Assembly (NCBI GenBank): GCA_035578175.1
Contig: JAQMRL010000002.1
Span: 80,571,325-80,635,324 of the forward strand
DNA from: Catonia carolina
Lineage: Eukaryota > Arthropoda > Insecta > Hemiptera > Achilidae
Direction of reading: 5' to 3'
DNA: 64,000 nt
The notes under the pieces were generated by a model. It was not told the DNA's origin. It made no database searches and worked only from the letters and a program-made list of their open reading frames with translations. How positions within the stretch are numbered: position 1 is the stretch's first letter; each line of letters opens with the position of its first letter. This document shows, piece by piece, positions 1 through 10,855 of the stretch. The translations under genes and the position numbers were made by a program.

Positions 1-1380
1 AATCGAGTTTTCACCGGATCTACACGTTTTCAGTCCCCCTCAACCCACACAAACATGTTTTTAGTGATTGGTGTGTGTGTGTGCGTGTGTGTGTGAGTGA
101 ACAGAATATCTCAAGAACGGAATATCGTACGGACTTGAAACTTGAAACTTAAGTTAGACACCACTACCGGACCCGACACGAACATTTTCATCAAAATCGG
201 TCTACCGGAAGTAGTAGTTTATTCGTGTAATTTTTCACTCTGCGATTTTTTCAAAAACTGGTCCTACAATTTTTTTTTAAATCACCTCGTTTACTAAATT
301 TTTTATGCTCTACAAGATAGGCGCCATGTTTGCTGAAATTCTTGGTGAGGCCGTTTTCACGAAACAAAATTGTTTTTTAAGATTGCGGCTTTAACATGTA
401 TTTTAGCGCAAAAATTTATATAGTAAAAGTTGTAGATAATTTAAAATCTTACAACTTTTATTTAAAACAGTTTTTGTATAGCGCTTAGTTTAGCGATAAT
501 TAGCGATTTTCTTTTTTTTCTCACGATAACATGCGAAAAATCGATTTTTTAAGATTTCGGCCTCAGTATGCACTGTACGACAAAATTTGCACTGTACGAT
601 TTTCTCTTTTTTCTCACAAAAACGTGTGAAAAATCGATTTTTTTAAGATTTCGGCCTTAGTATGCCTTTTACAAAAGTGTATAAAAAAATTTACAAATGT
701 GTATAATCAAATTTATAGGAAATTAAAAGATCTACAACCTTTATTTAGAGCGTTTTTCTCTACAGAGCCTTGTTTAGTGTGAAAGAGTGATATTCCGTAT
801 TTTTAAGCCAAACTGAGGTCGATTTTAATTTTGAATTTTAACTCATGATTAAAACAAGGTTATGTTTTTTAAGAAGTTTTTTGTTTACTTCTAATGTTTT
901 ATTACAATTGTTAAGTTTATTGTTTTTATTATAATTGTTAAGCTGGAAGCTTTCGAATTATGGGTATATAGACGGATATTGAGGATCTCATGGAGAGAAA
1001 GAGTAAGAAATACGGAAGTGTTGGAAAGAATTGGTAAACAGACGGAGATCTTAAACAAGATTAAGGTCCGCAAATTACAATACTTTGCTCATGTGATGAG
1101 GAATGAGAAGTATAGAATCCTCCAACTGGTGATGCAAGGAAAAATCGAGGGAAGGAGACAACCCGGCCGTAGGAAGACGTCTTGGATCAAGAACCTCAGA
1201 GAGCGGTATGGGAGTAGTACAAGTGAACTATTTAGAGCAGCCGTCTCCAAGGTGCAGATAGCCAGCCATGATGATTGCTAATCTTCGTTAGAAGAATGCA
1301 ACTACAAGAAGAAGAAGAAGTTTATTGGTATTTATTTGCATTGGCAAGAGAAAGTCGTGTGAGTGTTTCACACCAGATTT
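1..1380 (+). mobile_element. Family A (Helentron/HINE-like) copy, left end outside window, split by a LINE insertion
   Basis: Starts inside the family head (GAGTTTTCACCGGATC), then a GT tract at 80-103, the conserved body, and the terminal block GCATTGGCAAGAGAAAG plus hairpin GTGTGA/TCACAC and CAG near 1371, followed by a T-run. Bases 923-1317 are a LINE fragment inserted between two copies of AAGTTTATTG. Non-coding. Family assignment is seen directly from the other copies in the window; the Helentron-like class is inferred. Confidence 0.8.
923..1317 (+). pseudogene. 5'-truncated LINE reverse transcriptase C-terminal remnant
   Basis: From about 940 the frame reads KLEAFELWVYRRILRISW, then HVMRNEKYRILQLVMQGKIE and GRRQPGRRKTSW. 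This is the typical C-terminal tail after the RT domain of many animal non-LTR retrotransposons. The conserved ending MIANLR is found one frame over (1271-1288, stop at 1289), so a small indel just before it made the present frame end at 1281. The element ends in a GAAGAAG-type tail. It is flanked by AAGTTTATTG at 913-922 and 1318-1327, a target-site duplication, and lies inside a family A copy. A dead-on-arrival insertion. Confidence 0.8.
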
Positions 1381-1540
1381 TTTTTTTTTTTTTTTTAATT
1401 TCAGTTTTCTAAATTATTTTACAAAGCTTCAGTGACACTCACTCTTTTCATCTCACTTTTTGCATGTGTTGTGCGATTACCTATTGTTCTACTACATTGT
1501 ATTGTGGGCTGGATGATAACAGTGTTATTTTAGTAACAGA

Positions 1541-2033
1541 TCCACCGGGTTGGTCTAGAGGTAAAGTCGTCGCCAAAATCAGCTGTTTAACAGCTGATTT
1601 TCGGAGACGAAGGTTCCTGGTTCAAATCCTAGTAAAGGCAGTTACTTTTATACGGATTTGAATACTAGACAGTGGTTACCGGTGTACTTTGATGGTTGGG
1701 GTTCAATTAGCCATACTCTGTGAGTGTATCTGTACAAGACTACACAGTCTCATTTACACGACATACACATCATCCTTTTTTTTTTTTTTTTTTGCGCCCT
1801 GGAGACTCCAGGAGGAGTATAGGACATGTCGTCAGATATAACACCTGAAATACATATAAGAATCACACAATGTATCACTACTATCAAGAAAGAAATTCTT
1901 GTACGCTATAAAAAGTTTCACTGATCAAGTAATTTTTCAGATTTTTTTTAAAGGAATTCAAATCCTCATCTGATTGGGTGATGGGGTTGCTTATTGTTAT
2001 AAATTGAACAGATTGCAATGTACGCACATAAGC
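1541..2033 (+). mobile_element. SINE1 (tRNA-derived), interrupted
   Basis: Box A-like TGGTCTAGAGG and box B-like GGTTCAAATCC flank a 13-bp perfect inverted repeat (AAAATCAGCTGTT / AACAGCTGATTTT). The body continues through GGTTGGGGTTCAATTA to the 3' end GATTGCAATGTACGC. Bases about 1773-1967 are a second element inserted near the 3' end, recognised because nine other SINE1 copies lack it. Confidence 0.8.
1773..1967 (-). repeat. Retroposon-like insertion with oligo(T) edge inside SINE1
   Basis: Begins with an 18-base T-run, then GGAGACTCCAGGAGGAGTAT and AGGACATG. A related fragment (GGAGACTCCAAAAGGGAGTA) follows a T-run at 52437-52500, so this is a dispersed family. The leading T-run suggests a poly(A) tail of an element on the minus strand. 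The SINE1 sequence on each side is continuous. No clean target duplication can be called because TCATC is naturally repeated there. Confidence 0.5.
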
Positions 2034-2034
2034 A

Positions 2035-2366
2035 TTAGTTTGCTCCTAATGTAAACAAATAATGACGTCACTGAGCATGCGCATTATATCAAAATGTGTA
2101 CACGCTGATTAAAAAGTAACAACAAAATACTTTCAAAAGTATTTAAATAGAAAATACTTTTAAAAGTATTTTTATAAAAATGAAATTGTTAGGCCTACAT
2201 CATAATCATGACTGATGTTTTTAGTACTTTAAGTAGTTATAATTTAAAACATAGTTAACTTAATAGGAATACGACATCCGTAAAGTGGTGGAGTGTAGCG
2301 TGCACCCTGTAGTAGGTGGCTTTTGTTTGTTGACTGTAGGAGCAAACTAAGAACGGCTCAACTTTA
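2035..2366 (+). mobile_element. MITE-B copy 1
   Basis: About 330 bp with inverted ends TTAGTTTGCTCCTA / TAGGAGCAAACTAA. Contains TGACGTCA, GAGCATGCGCA, a self-complementary AAAATACTTTTAAAAGTATT block and GTGCACCCTGTAGTAGGTGG. The outer left end is missing compared with the copies at 42705 and 56472. Those have CAGT-type tips and TA flanks, pointing to a Tc1/mariner or pogo-type MITE (inference). Confidence 0.7.
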
Positions 2367-2596
2367 ACTGATTGGTGGACAATGGACAGGGATGGTGTTA
2401 GTAATAGTTATGAGTGAGATTGGTTTGGTAGAAGTGGGCTATAGACGTACAACTGGAATCCCTGAAGTCGTTCCCTTAACACAGTGCACGCGTCTCGAAT
2501 TTAAAATCAACTTCATTTAATGCATTCTCTTTAACTTTTTATTCCACTCAATGTACCAGCAGACTATTATGTTGGTGTTATTTCTAACTGCATCGC

Positions 2597-3354
2597 ATTA
2601 CCTTTCTTATTTTCTCTTGCCTATATGAATATATAGGAAGGAAAGTATTGTTTTCATGTCGATTTTAACAAATACACTCTTCACCCGAATATACACGTAA
2701 ACAGACCCCCTCAACCCACACAAACATGTTTTTAGCGATTGGTCTCTCTCTCTCTGTAAGTGTGTGCGCGCGCGCGTGCGTGCGTGTGCTGTGGGTGGGT
2801 GTACACACACCCACACACGTTCACGTATGTGTGAACGGAATATCTCGAGAACTGAATATTGTACGAACTTGAAACTTAAGTTAGATACCACTAGAGGACC
2901 CGACATGAATATTTTCATCAAAATCGGTCAACCGGAAGTAGTAGTTTATTCGTTTAATTTTTCACTTTTTTGCGATTTTCTCAAAAACTGGTCTTACGAT
3001 TTCTTTTTAAATCGCCTGATTTACTAAATTTTTTATGCTCTACAAGATAGGGTAGGCGCCATGTCTGTTGAAATTCTTGGTGAGGCTGTTTACTCGTTTA
3101 CAAATTATTTTTTTTAAGATTGCGGCTTTAATATGCATTTTAACGCAAAAATGTAACTAGTAAAAGTTGTAGAGAGTTTATTATTCTACAACTTTTATTT
3201 CAAATGTTTTTTTTTGTATAACTTTTTTTTTAGCGGTAATTATCGATTTTCTGTTTTTTTCTCACGAAATCGTGTAAAAAATTTATTTTTTAAAGATTTC
3301 AGCCTTTTTATGCATTTTTACTAATGTTAGGTTATATTATTAATTATTTGCATT
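2597..3354 (+). mobile_element. Family A copy, second head subfamily, right half truncated
   Basis: Head TTTCTCTTGCCTATATGAAT followed by the variant GATTTTAACAAATACACTCT instead of the common TTTTTCGAAATCGAG. The internal tract is CT/GC/GT mixed (2743-2828). Only a scrap of the right end (ATTAATTATTTGCATT) remains at 3338, where it abuts an oppositely oriented copy. Confidence 0.75.
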
Positions 3355-3693
3355 ATCTTGAATATTTGCCGTAACCTTAAAAAACCAATTTTTTTATGTG
3401 AAAACAGCCTCGCCGAGAATTTCAGCAAACATTGCGCCTACCTTTTCTTGTTGTAGAGCATAAAAAATTTAGTAAATCAGGTGATTTTAAAAAAAAATCG
3501 TAGGACCATTTTTTGAGAAAATCGCAAAAAAGTGAAAAATTACACGAATTAAACTACTACTTCCGGTTGACCGATTTTGATGAAAATGTTCGTGTCGGGT
3601 CCTCTAGTAACTTCCCTACTTAACCTCTACTAACTTAATTTTCAAGTTACAATTTCGTACGATGTTCCGTTCTTGAGATATTCTGTTCTCACA

Positions 3694-3754
<61 letters not shown>

Positions 3755-3892
3755 AGACCAATCCCTAAAAACATGATTTTTGGGTTTAGGGGGTCTGAAA
3801 ACGTGTGGATCCAGTGAAAACTCGATTTGGTAAAATCTTAATGAAAACAATACTTTCCCTCCTATATATTCATAATATAGGCAAGAGAAAGA
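3355..3892 (-). mobile_element. Family A head half, inverted relative to the previous copy
   Basis: Reverse complement of the family from the GTAATCTTAAAAAAA region through the CA tract (3694-3751) to the head end GGCAAGAGAAAG at 3880-3891. With 2597-3354 it forms a large imperfect inverted pair. Confidence 0.75.
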
Positions 3893-4270
3893 AAAAAGTA
3901 AAAATGTGTGTAATTAAAATGCACTGATGCAACTTTTCATCTGATTCTGAAATAGGCTAGATGAAAATCATATAAAGCAGAGAAGAGAAGAAGGGGATGT
4001 TCACCCATTCAGGGGGTTTTAACTAGGAATTAGGGGTACCAGAGTGACTGGTTGCACTCATTTCAAACGCTGAAAAGACGGATCAAATGACGGCAGCTCT
4101 CATCCCCGTAATCCTTAAGACTACTGAATCTAACCTCTCCTACCAATAATTCTTCTTTACCGGGTGTTCTACATGCATTTTACCCATCTTTCTCTTTAAA
4201 CAAAATTACTCCTTTATTCCATACTAGCATGCCCCGTCGCGGCTTTGCCCGCGAAAAATGGTATAATCAC
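3893..4270. other. No gene recognised
   Basis: No coding frame or repeat that I recognise, apart from CATGCCCCGTCGCGGCTTTG just before the satellite array. That GC-rich block resembles dispersed repeats in other arthropod genomes, but I cannot name it. Confidence 0.4.
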
Positions 4271-4755
4271 TTTTTACTTTCTCTTGCCTATATGAATTTA
4301 TAGGAAGGAAAGTATTGTTTTCATGTAGATTTTTTACTTTCTCTTGCCTATATGAATTTATAGGAAGGAAAGTATTGTTTTCATGTAGATTTTTTACTTT
4401 CTCTTGCCTATATGAATTTATAGGAAGGAAAGTATTGTTTTCATGTAGATTTTTTACTTTCTCTTGCCTATATGAATTTATAGGAAGGAAAGTATTGTTT
4501 TCATGTAGATTTTTTACTTTCTCTTGCCTATATGAATTTATAGGAAGGAAAGTATTGTTTTCATGTAGATTTTTTACTTTCTCTTGCCTATATGAATTTA
4601 TAGGAAGGAAAGTATTGTTTTCATGTAGATTTTTTACTTTCTCATGCCTATATGAATATATAGGAAGAAAAGTATTGTTATCATGTAGATTTTTTACTTT
4701 CTCTTGCCTATATGAATATATATATAAGAAAGGAAAGTATTGTTTTCATGTCGAT
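4271..4755 (+). repeat. 60-bp tandem array made of the family A head
   Basis: Eight consecutive units, each equal to the first ~60 bases of family A (TTTTTACTTTCTCTTGCC ... TTTTCATG). Units at 4271, 4331, 4391, 4451, 4511 and 4571 are identical base for base. The unit at 4631 has several changes and the one at 4691 is 65 bp. The array runs straight into the head of a complete family A copy at 4756. Because 60 is a multiple of 3, a 20-residue repeat frame appears (4315-4788); I do not regard it as a gene. Confidence 0.95.
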
Positions 4756-4891
4756 TTTTTACTTTCTCTTGCCTGTATGAATATATAGGAAGGAAAGTAT
4801 TGTTTACATGTCGATTTTTCGAAATCGAATTTTCACCGGATCTACACGTTTTCAGACCCCCTGAACCCAAAAAACATGTTTTTAGCGATTG

Positions 4892-4927
<36 letters not shown>

Positions 4928-5731
4928 AAAATATCTCAAGAACGGAACATCGTACGAACTTCAAACTTCTAATTTAAGTTACATACCACTACCGGACCCG
5001 AGACGAACATTTTCATTAAAATCGGTCAACCGGAAGTAGTAGTTTGTTCGTGTAATTTTTCGCTTTTTTGCAATTTTCTGAATAATTGATCCTACGATTT
5101 TTTTTAAAAATCGCCTGGTTTACTAAATTTTTTATGCTCTACAAGATAGGGTAGGCGCCATGTTTGCTGAAATTCTTGGTGAGGCTGTTTTTACGTTAAA
5201 AAATTGGTTTTCTTGAGATTACGGCTTTAATATGCATTTTAGCGCAAACATTTATATAATAAAAATTGTGTAGAAAATTATAAATCCTACAAATTTTATT
5301 TCAAAATTTTTTTGTATTACGCTTAGTTTAGCGGTAATTAGCGATTTTCTGTTTTTTTTCATACGTAAAGTTGTGAAAAATCGGTTTTTCAAGATTTTGG
5401 CCTTAGTATAGCTACATTTTACGAGTTTATAGATAGTTTATAGAATCAAATTTATAGGAAATTAAAAGATCTACATTTTTTATTTAGTGCATTTTTCTCT
5501 ACAGAGCCTAGTTTAGCGTGAAAGAGTGATTTTCGGTATTTTAAAGCCAAACTGAGATCGATTTTCATTTTGCATCTTTCATTCATGATTAAAATAAGGT
5601 TATGATTTTTGAGGTTAGTTAATGTTAGGCTAATTAGTTAGGCTAGTTAGTTAGGCTAATGTTAGGTGATATTGGTCATTATTTGCATTGGCAAGAGAAA
5701 GTTGTGTGAGTGTTTCACACCAGATTTTTTT
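4756..5731 (+). mobile_element. Family A copy, complete
   Basis: Head immediately after the satellite array, GT tract 4894-4924, both internal modules, and the terminal block GGCAAGAGAAAG, hairpin and CAG at 5690-5723. Between the second module and the end it carries a short local expansion of GTTAGGCTAATTAGTTAGG (5624-5665). Confidence 0.85.
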
Positions 5732-6240
5732 AGATTGTAATGATCCCAGTGTATAGCCTACTCGTAAATGAAGAGTGTTAAAGTAACTTGATTACGTGTA
5801 AAAATTAAAAGCAGTATGGTTTAGTAGCCGAATAAATTTAAACGATTTAAACAATTATAAAAATGAAAAAATTTAAATTGCTAATTACCGCTAAACTAAG
5901 CGTTATACAAAAAAATTTGAAATAAAAGTTGTAGAATTTTAATTTCTCTACATTTTTTTTATATAAATTTTTGCGCTAAAATGCATATTAAAGCCGCAAT
6001 CTTAAAAAAACCAATTTTTTACGTTAAAATAGCCTCACCAAGAATTTCAGCTAACATGGCGCCTACCGTATCTTGTAGAGCAAAAAAAAATTAGTAAACC
6101 AGGCGATTTAAAAAAAAAAAATGAAGGAGCCGTTTTTGAGAAAATTCGCAAAATAGTGAAAAAATGACACAAATAAACTATTACTTCCGGTTGACCGATT
6201 TTGATGAAAATGTTCATGTTCGGTCCGGTAGTGGTATTAA

Positions 6241-6793
6241 CCTCTTCAATCCTCAAATAAGAACCTTCGGTTTTGTCGATTTATTTTATTTTAAACCCAC
6301 CGGGTTGGTCTAGAGGTAAAGTCGTCACCAAAATCAGCTGTTTTACAGCTGATTTTCGGGGACGAAGGTTCCTGGTACAAATCCTAGTAGAGGTAGTTAC
6401 TTTTATAAGGATTTGAGTGGTAGACAGTGGTTACCGGTGTACTTTGATGGTTGGGGTTCAATTAACCATACTCTCTCAGGAATGGTCGGCCTGAGTTTGG
6501 ACAAGACTACACCTCATTTACACGTCATGCGTATCATACTCATCTCATTGGGTCATCTCATTGCTTATTGTTCTAAATTGAACAGATTGCAACGTACACA
6601 TATTAGAAATTAAATTTAAAAAAAATTTATTTTAATCACACACAACTGATTTTAGAACCTGACTACCTTAAATATGGATAATCCCTAGTTAAGGTTTGAG
6701 AAAACATGATTTCAAATGAAGTTATCTGTGCTAGTAGTGCAATAAATCGATAAAAACAAATCTCTTCATTTGAGGACCTCAGGATTGAATAGG
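6241..6793. mobile_element. piggyBac-type MITE (TTAA target), with nested SINE1
   Basis: Flanked by TTAA at 6237-6240 and 6794-6797. Terminal inverted repeats are CCTCTTCAATCCTCA on the left and, read from the right, CCTATTCAATCCTGA; the match continues as CAAATAAG / CAAATGAAG after an 8-base insertion. Non-coding. The tips resemble the better preserved CCCTTTCAATCC of the element at 44571. TTAA targeting and CCY tips are hallmarks of piggyBac; the assignment is inference because no transposase is present. Confidence 0.75.
6295..6629 (+). mobile_element. SINE1 nested in the piggyBac-type MITE
   Basis: ACCCACCGGGTTGGTCTAG start, box A TGGTCTAGAGG, box B decayed to GGTACAAATCC, 3' end CAACGTACACATATTAG followed by A/T-rich tail. 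Lies wholly inside the TTAA-bounded MITE, so it is the youngest of three nested elements here. Confidence 0.8.
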
Positions 6794-7123
6794 TTAAACC
6801 TATGTTTTAAGGTTCAAGTTCGTACAATGTTCCGTTCTTGAGATATTCTGTTCACACACACGCGCGCGCGCACGCACACACACACGCACACACACACACG
6901 CGCGCGCGCACACACACACACACACACGCACACACACACAGGTTTTGTTTCACACCAGATTTTTTTAGATTCTACTGATTCCAGTGTAGACCCTACTCGT
7001 AAATGAGGAGTTTTAAAGTAACTTAATTACGTGTAAAAATTAAAAGCAGAACGGTTCAGTAGCCGAATAAATTTAAACGATTTGAACAATTATAAATGAA
7101 AAAAAATTTAAATTGCTAATTAG

Positions 7124-7627
7124 ATAGCAACAACGCAGAATTTGATTACAATTTGTACGAGTACGAGCATTGACGTGTAGGCATAGTATATTTTACGCGT
7201 CGGATTAAAATTAATTTTTAATTCGATAAGCCTGTAAGGGTGGTCTTTGGATGGGGTGGAGGGTAGTAGGGGCCAATTTGGGTGTAAGCCCCTCGCCATC
7301 ATATCATCCCTCTCTACCCAATTTACTTTGACAAAACGTAGCCCGGCGGCTTTCGTCACCGCCAGCTACGTGACAACAAATGGGATGAAGTACGCGACGA
7401 CGCGGTTTCTGGTCCGGCACCATTCAATATCTTCCTTCATGAAACCGAAAACCACCCCTACTCCACTCCCCTCCCACCTCCTTCTACCATTGCACACCCT
7501 CTTTCACTTGCGTCAACATCAAATCATCTAGTCTATCGCTCACATTCAAATATCAATTGATCTGTTATATATCATACACTTCATTTAATACAAATCTAAT
7601 TAAATAGTCACTCTTCATATTTGGAGA
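7124..7627. other. No gene recognised
   Basis: Comparatively GC-rich stretch with many CpG around 7240-7420 and a 94-codon open frame (7247-7531) that resembles nothing I know. It has no repeat partner in the window, so it may be single-copy host sequence, but I see no convincing exon. Confidence 0.3.
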
Positions 7628-7958
7628 CCCACCGGGATGGTCTAGAGGTAAAGTCGCCGCCAAAATCAGCTGTTTAACAGCTGATTTTCGAAGACGAAGG
7701 TTCCTGGTTCAAATCCTAGTAAAGGTAGTTACTTTTATACGGATTTGAATACTAGACAGTGGTTACCGGTGTACTTTGATGGTTGGGGTTCAATTAACCA
7801 TACTCTCTCAGTCTGTCTGTACAAGACTACACCTCATTTACATGTCATACACTTCATCCTCATCTCATTGGGTCATAGGGTTGATTATTGTTCTGAATTG
7901 AACAGATTGCAGCGTACACATATTACGAATTTAAAAAAACAAAAAGCCCTTGTAATGG
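7627..7958 (+). mobile_element. SINE1 copy
   Basis: CCCACCGGGATGGTCTAGAGG-type head (box A here TGGTCTAGAGG), intact CAGCTG inverted repeat, box B GGTTCAAATCC, 3' end CAGCGTACACATATTACG with an A-rich tail. Confidence 0.8.
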
Positions 7959-7989
7959 CCTTAATATATATGTAATAAATACCCAAGTG

Positions 7990-8070
7990 AAGAGCTTAGA
8001 GCAAAGTTTAGAGTCAAAGAGTAATTTCTCGTATTATAAAGCCAAACTAATATTGATAATTTGATTGTAA
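7990..8070 (+). repeat. Degenerate family A fragment
   Basis: Matches the second internal module (AGTTTAGAGTCAAAGAGTAA, then AAGCCAAACTAATATTGAT) with many differences, so it is an old fragment. Confidence 0.5.
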
Positions 8071-8125
8071 ATAGCCGTATTTATTTTTAATGAAGTTAAA
8101 AGTCTTGGTTAATATTAAAAAAGAA

Positions 8126-8453
8126 CCACCGGGTTGGTCTAGAGGTAAATTCGTCGCCAAAATCAGCTGTTTAACAGCTGATTTTCGGAGACGAAGGTTC
8201 CTGGATAGAATCCTTGTAAAGGTAGTTACTTTTATACATTTGAATGCTAGACAGTGGTTACCGGTGTACTTTAATGGTTGGGGTTCAATTAACCATACTC
8301 TCTCAGGAATAGTCGACCTGAGTCTGTACAAGATTAAACCTCATTTACACGTCATACACATCATCCTCATCTCATTGGGTCATGAGGTTGCTTATTGTTC
8401 TCAATTGAACAGATTGCAACGTACACAAATTAGGGATTATATAAAAAAAATTT
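8126..8453 (+). mobile_element. SINE1 copy
   Basis: CCACCGGGTTGGTCTAGAGG head, 13-bp inverted repeat, mutated box B (GGATAGAATCC), 3' end CAACGTACACAAATTAGGG with A-rich tail. Confidence 0.8.
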
Positions 8454-8474
8454 CTGCTACATATTTTAAAAAAA

Positions 8475-9260
8475 TCTGGTGTGAAACACTCACACAACTT
8501 TCTTTTGCCAATGCAAATAATGACCAATATAACCTAACATTAGTAATAAAACATTAGAAATAAACAAAAAACTAACCTCAAAAAAACATAACCTTATTTT
8601 AATCGTGAGTGAAAGATGCAAAATGAAAATCGACTCAGTTTGGCTTAAAAATACGAATAATCACTCTTTCACGCTAAACTAGGCTCTGTAGAGAAAAATG
8701 CTTTAAATAAAAGTTGTGGATCTTTGAATTTCCAATAAAGTTGATTATAAATACTTTTATCGTAAAATGCATACTAAGGCCGAAATCTTAAAAAATCGAT
8801 TTTTCACACGTTTTCGTGAGAAAAAAAACAGAAAATTGCTAATTAGCGCTAAACTAAGCGTAATACAAAACAATGTGGGAATAAAAGTTGTAGGATTTTA
8901 AGTCCTCTACATTTTTTATTTTATGATTTTTGCGCTAAAATGCATATTAAAGCCGTAATCTTAAAAACACAATTTCTTTACGTGAAAACAGCCTCACCAA
9001 GAATTTCAGCAAACATGGCGCCTACCCTTTTGTGTAAAGAATAAAAAATTGAGTAAATGAGGCGATTTTAAAAAAAGTCGTAGGACCAGTTTTTGAGAAA
9101 ATCGCAAAAAAGTGAAAAATTACACGATATAACTACTATTTCCGGTTGACCGATTTTGATGAAAATGTTCGTGTCGGGTCGGGTAGTGGTATTAAACTTA
9201 AGTTTCAAGCTTCAAGTTCGTACGATGAATTCTTCCGTTCTTAAGATATTCTGTTCGCAC

Positions 9261-9313
<53 letters not shown>

Positions 9314-9444
9314 TAATCGCTAAAAACATGTTTTTTGGGTTCAGGGGGTCTGAAAACGTGTAGATCCGGTGAAATCTCGATTTCATAAAATCGACATAAA
9401 AACAATACTTTCCTTTCATATATATTCATATAGCAAGAGAAAGT
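8475..9444 (-). mobile_element. Family A copy, complete
   Basis: Reverse copy from the hairpin end (TCTGGTGTGAAACACTCACA) to the head end (GCAAGAGAAAGT). CA tract 9264-9310. Both flanks are A-runs on this strand (seven A left, five right), typical of the family. Confidence 0.85.
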
Positions 9445-9831
9445 AAAAATGAAAGTGGTCGATTTTTTACGCTTAAGTTCTACTTTCTAATGGAAAATGT
9501 TATACAAAGTTTTTATGTAGAAGTCTTTTTAAGGGAGATAACTACTATTTGTGACGTCGATAAACGTTAATAGTTTTGAAAACCAACATTTTTCTTTCTG
9601 AAATTACGAATTTCAATTTCTATTACTGCAAAAAGCTTTTTTAAGTCACTTATGTAAACTAGTGAAATAAATAAATGAATATAATTGTACAACACAATTT
9701 TCTTCTGGTCTAACAACGCAGGTTAGCATTTCACCCCAATTTACTTTAGAAACTCCTCAAGTCAAAATTTTTAGCTTTTTTTAACAAGTGGCTTATTCGT
9801 AATAAAATAATAAAAGTTCACATTTTATATT
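9445..9831. other. No gene recognised
   Basis: AT-rich sequence without a recognisable gene or repeat. Confidence 0.4.
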
Positions 9832-10855
9832 AAAGGGAACATACCTGCTCTAGAATTTATTATTAGGAAATGGAGAGAAACTAATCCTGAAAACATACAA
9901 GTTGGTCGTCCTAGAGACAACATCAAACTTAACTGCCTACGTTTCGCAGATGACTTGGTTTTCCTTGCCAACAAAGTTGAAGAAACACGACAACAAATAA
10001 CATCTTTAGAAGAAATTGCAGGAAGGATTGGATTGAAAATTTTTTACGAAAAAACAAAATTTATGATGATCAACCTTTTATGTATAAACAAAATAAAATA
10101 TATTAATGGGAATCCTATCGACATTATAGAAAGTTTTAAATATCTTGGAGAAACAATCACATATAATCTTAATGAAAAGGCAGCATGGAATGAGAGAACT
10201 TCTAAACTTTCTAAAGGACTGCAAATTACTAAAAACACTTACAACAAAAAATGTCTTTCCATTCACACAAAACTTAAACACTACAAAGCAGTTCTAAGAT
10301 CACAAGCAATGTACGGCAGTGAAACCCTCTTCAGTATTGATGGAAACGGAATTAACGAGATAATCAGAAAAATAGAAAGAAGGATTCTTAGAACCTGCAT
10401 AAACAAGAAACACATAGTTGACAACCAGCACAGACTTTTACCAAGAGAACAAATTTATAAAGAAATAGAACCAATCACTGATGTAATGCGCAAAAAGAGA
10501 ATTTCTTTCTTTGCACATATCCTCAGAACTCCAGAAAACCGATTATTAAGAAACATTGTAGAAAAATTCATGTGTGCAAAAACAGAAGGAGCCACAATTC
10601 CTTGGCTTGAAGAAATAAAAAAGACAGAACAGAACTAAATCTAACAATTGCTGATGTCAAAGATCGCACATCGGTTTACAAGGAAACAATTAAAGACAAA
10701 AACAAAATTTTATCATTAAGAAGAATTAAACGAAAGAACAGGTTTGTTCAGACGAATTGAGAAAAGCAAGATCCGAAAAAATGAACAAGTATTGGAAAGA
10801 AAGAAATGAAAAGGAAATAAACTGCCAAAGAAAAAGAACTAACCAAAAAGACTAA
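9832..10855 (+). pseudogene. LINE reverse transcriptase, C-terminal part, frameshifted
   Basis: An open frame runs from about 9832 to the stop at 10636. It contains LRFADDLVFLANKVEE (RT motif C, FADD), ESFKYLGETI (motif E region), MYGSETLF, and FFAHILRTPENRLL near the C-terminus. Coding similarity continues past the stop in other frames: RTELNLTIADVKDR after about 10620, then SDELRKARSEKMNKYWKERN ending at a stop at 10853. The frame is therefore broken at least twice. The N-terminal half (endonuclease and RT motifs 0-B) is missing, as in 5'-truncated insertions. The tail organisation resembles the LINE at 49446. Inactive. Confidence 0.85.

Larger units (their letters stand above)
5871..6945 (-). 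mobile_element. Family A copy split by a TTAA element
   Basis: Reverse-oriented body from CCGCTAAACTAAGCG (5892) to CGGTCCGGTAGTGGTA (6221-6236), resuming at 6798 with TTAAGGTTCAAGTTCGTAC and the CA/CG tract 6856-6941. The interruption 6241-6793 is bounded by TTAA on both sides at the position where family A normally reads ATTTAACTTAAG. Confidence 0.75.
5711..7123. repeat. Direct duplication of a ~177-bp segment
   Basis: Bases 5711-5888 and 6948-7123 are about 90% alike and in the same orientation. Each starts in the family A hairpin end (TGTTTCACACCAG), runs through the same sequence (CTACTCGTAAATGA, GTAGCCGAATAAATTTAAAC) and ends at AAATTGCTAATTA. The second copy begins directly after a CA/CG microsatellite, which suggests a rearrangement through that tract. 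Confidence 0.75.

Noticed and set aside
4271..4755. CRISPR-like regular repeats
   Set aside because: Units are contiguous without spacers and equal the head of a eukaryotic transposon.
4315..4788. 157-codon frame with a 20-residue repeat, looks like a repetitive secreted or membrane protein
   Set aside because: It is the translation of the 60-bp family A head array; 60 is divisible by three so the frame stays open by arithmetic.
7247..7531. 94-codon frame in a relatively GC-rich stretch
   Set aside because: No recognisable domain or start context, and another frame overlaps on the other strand; insufficient to call a gene.
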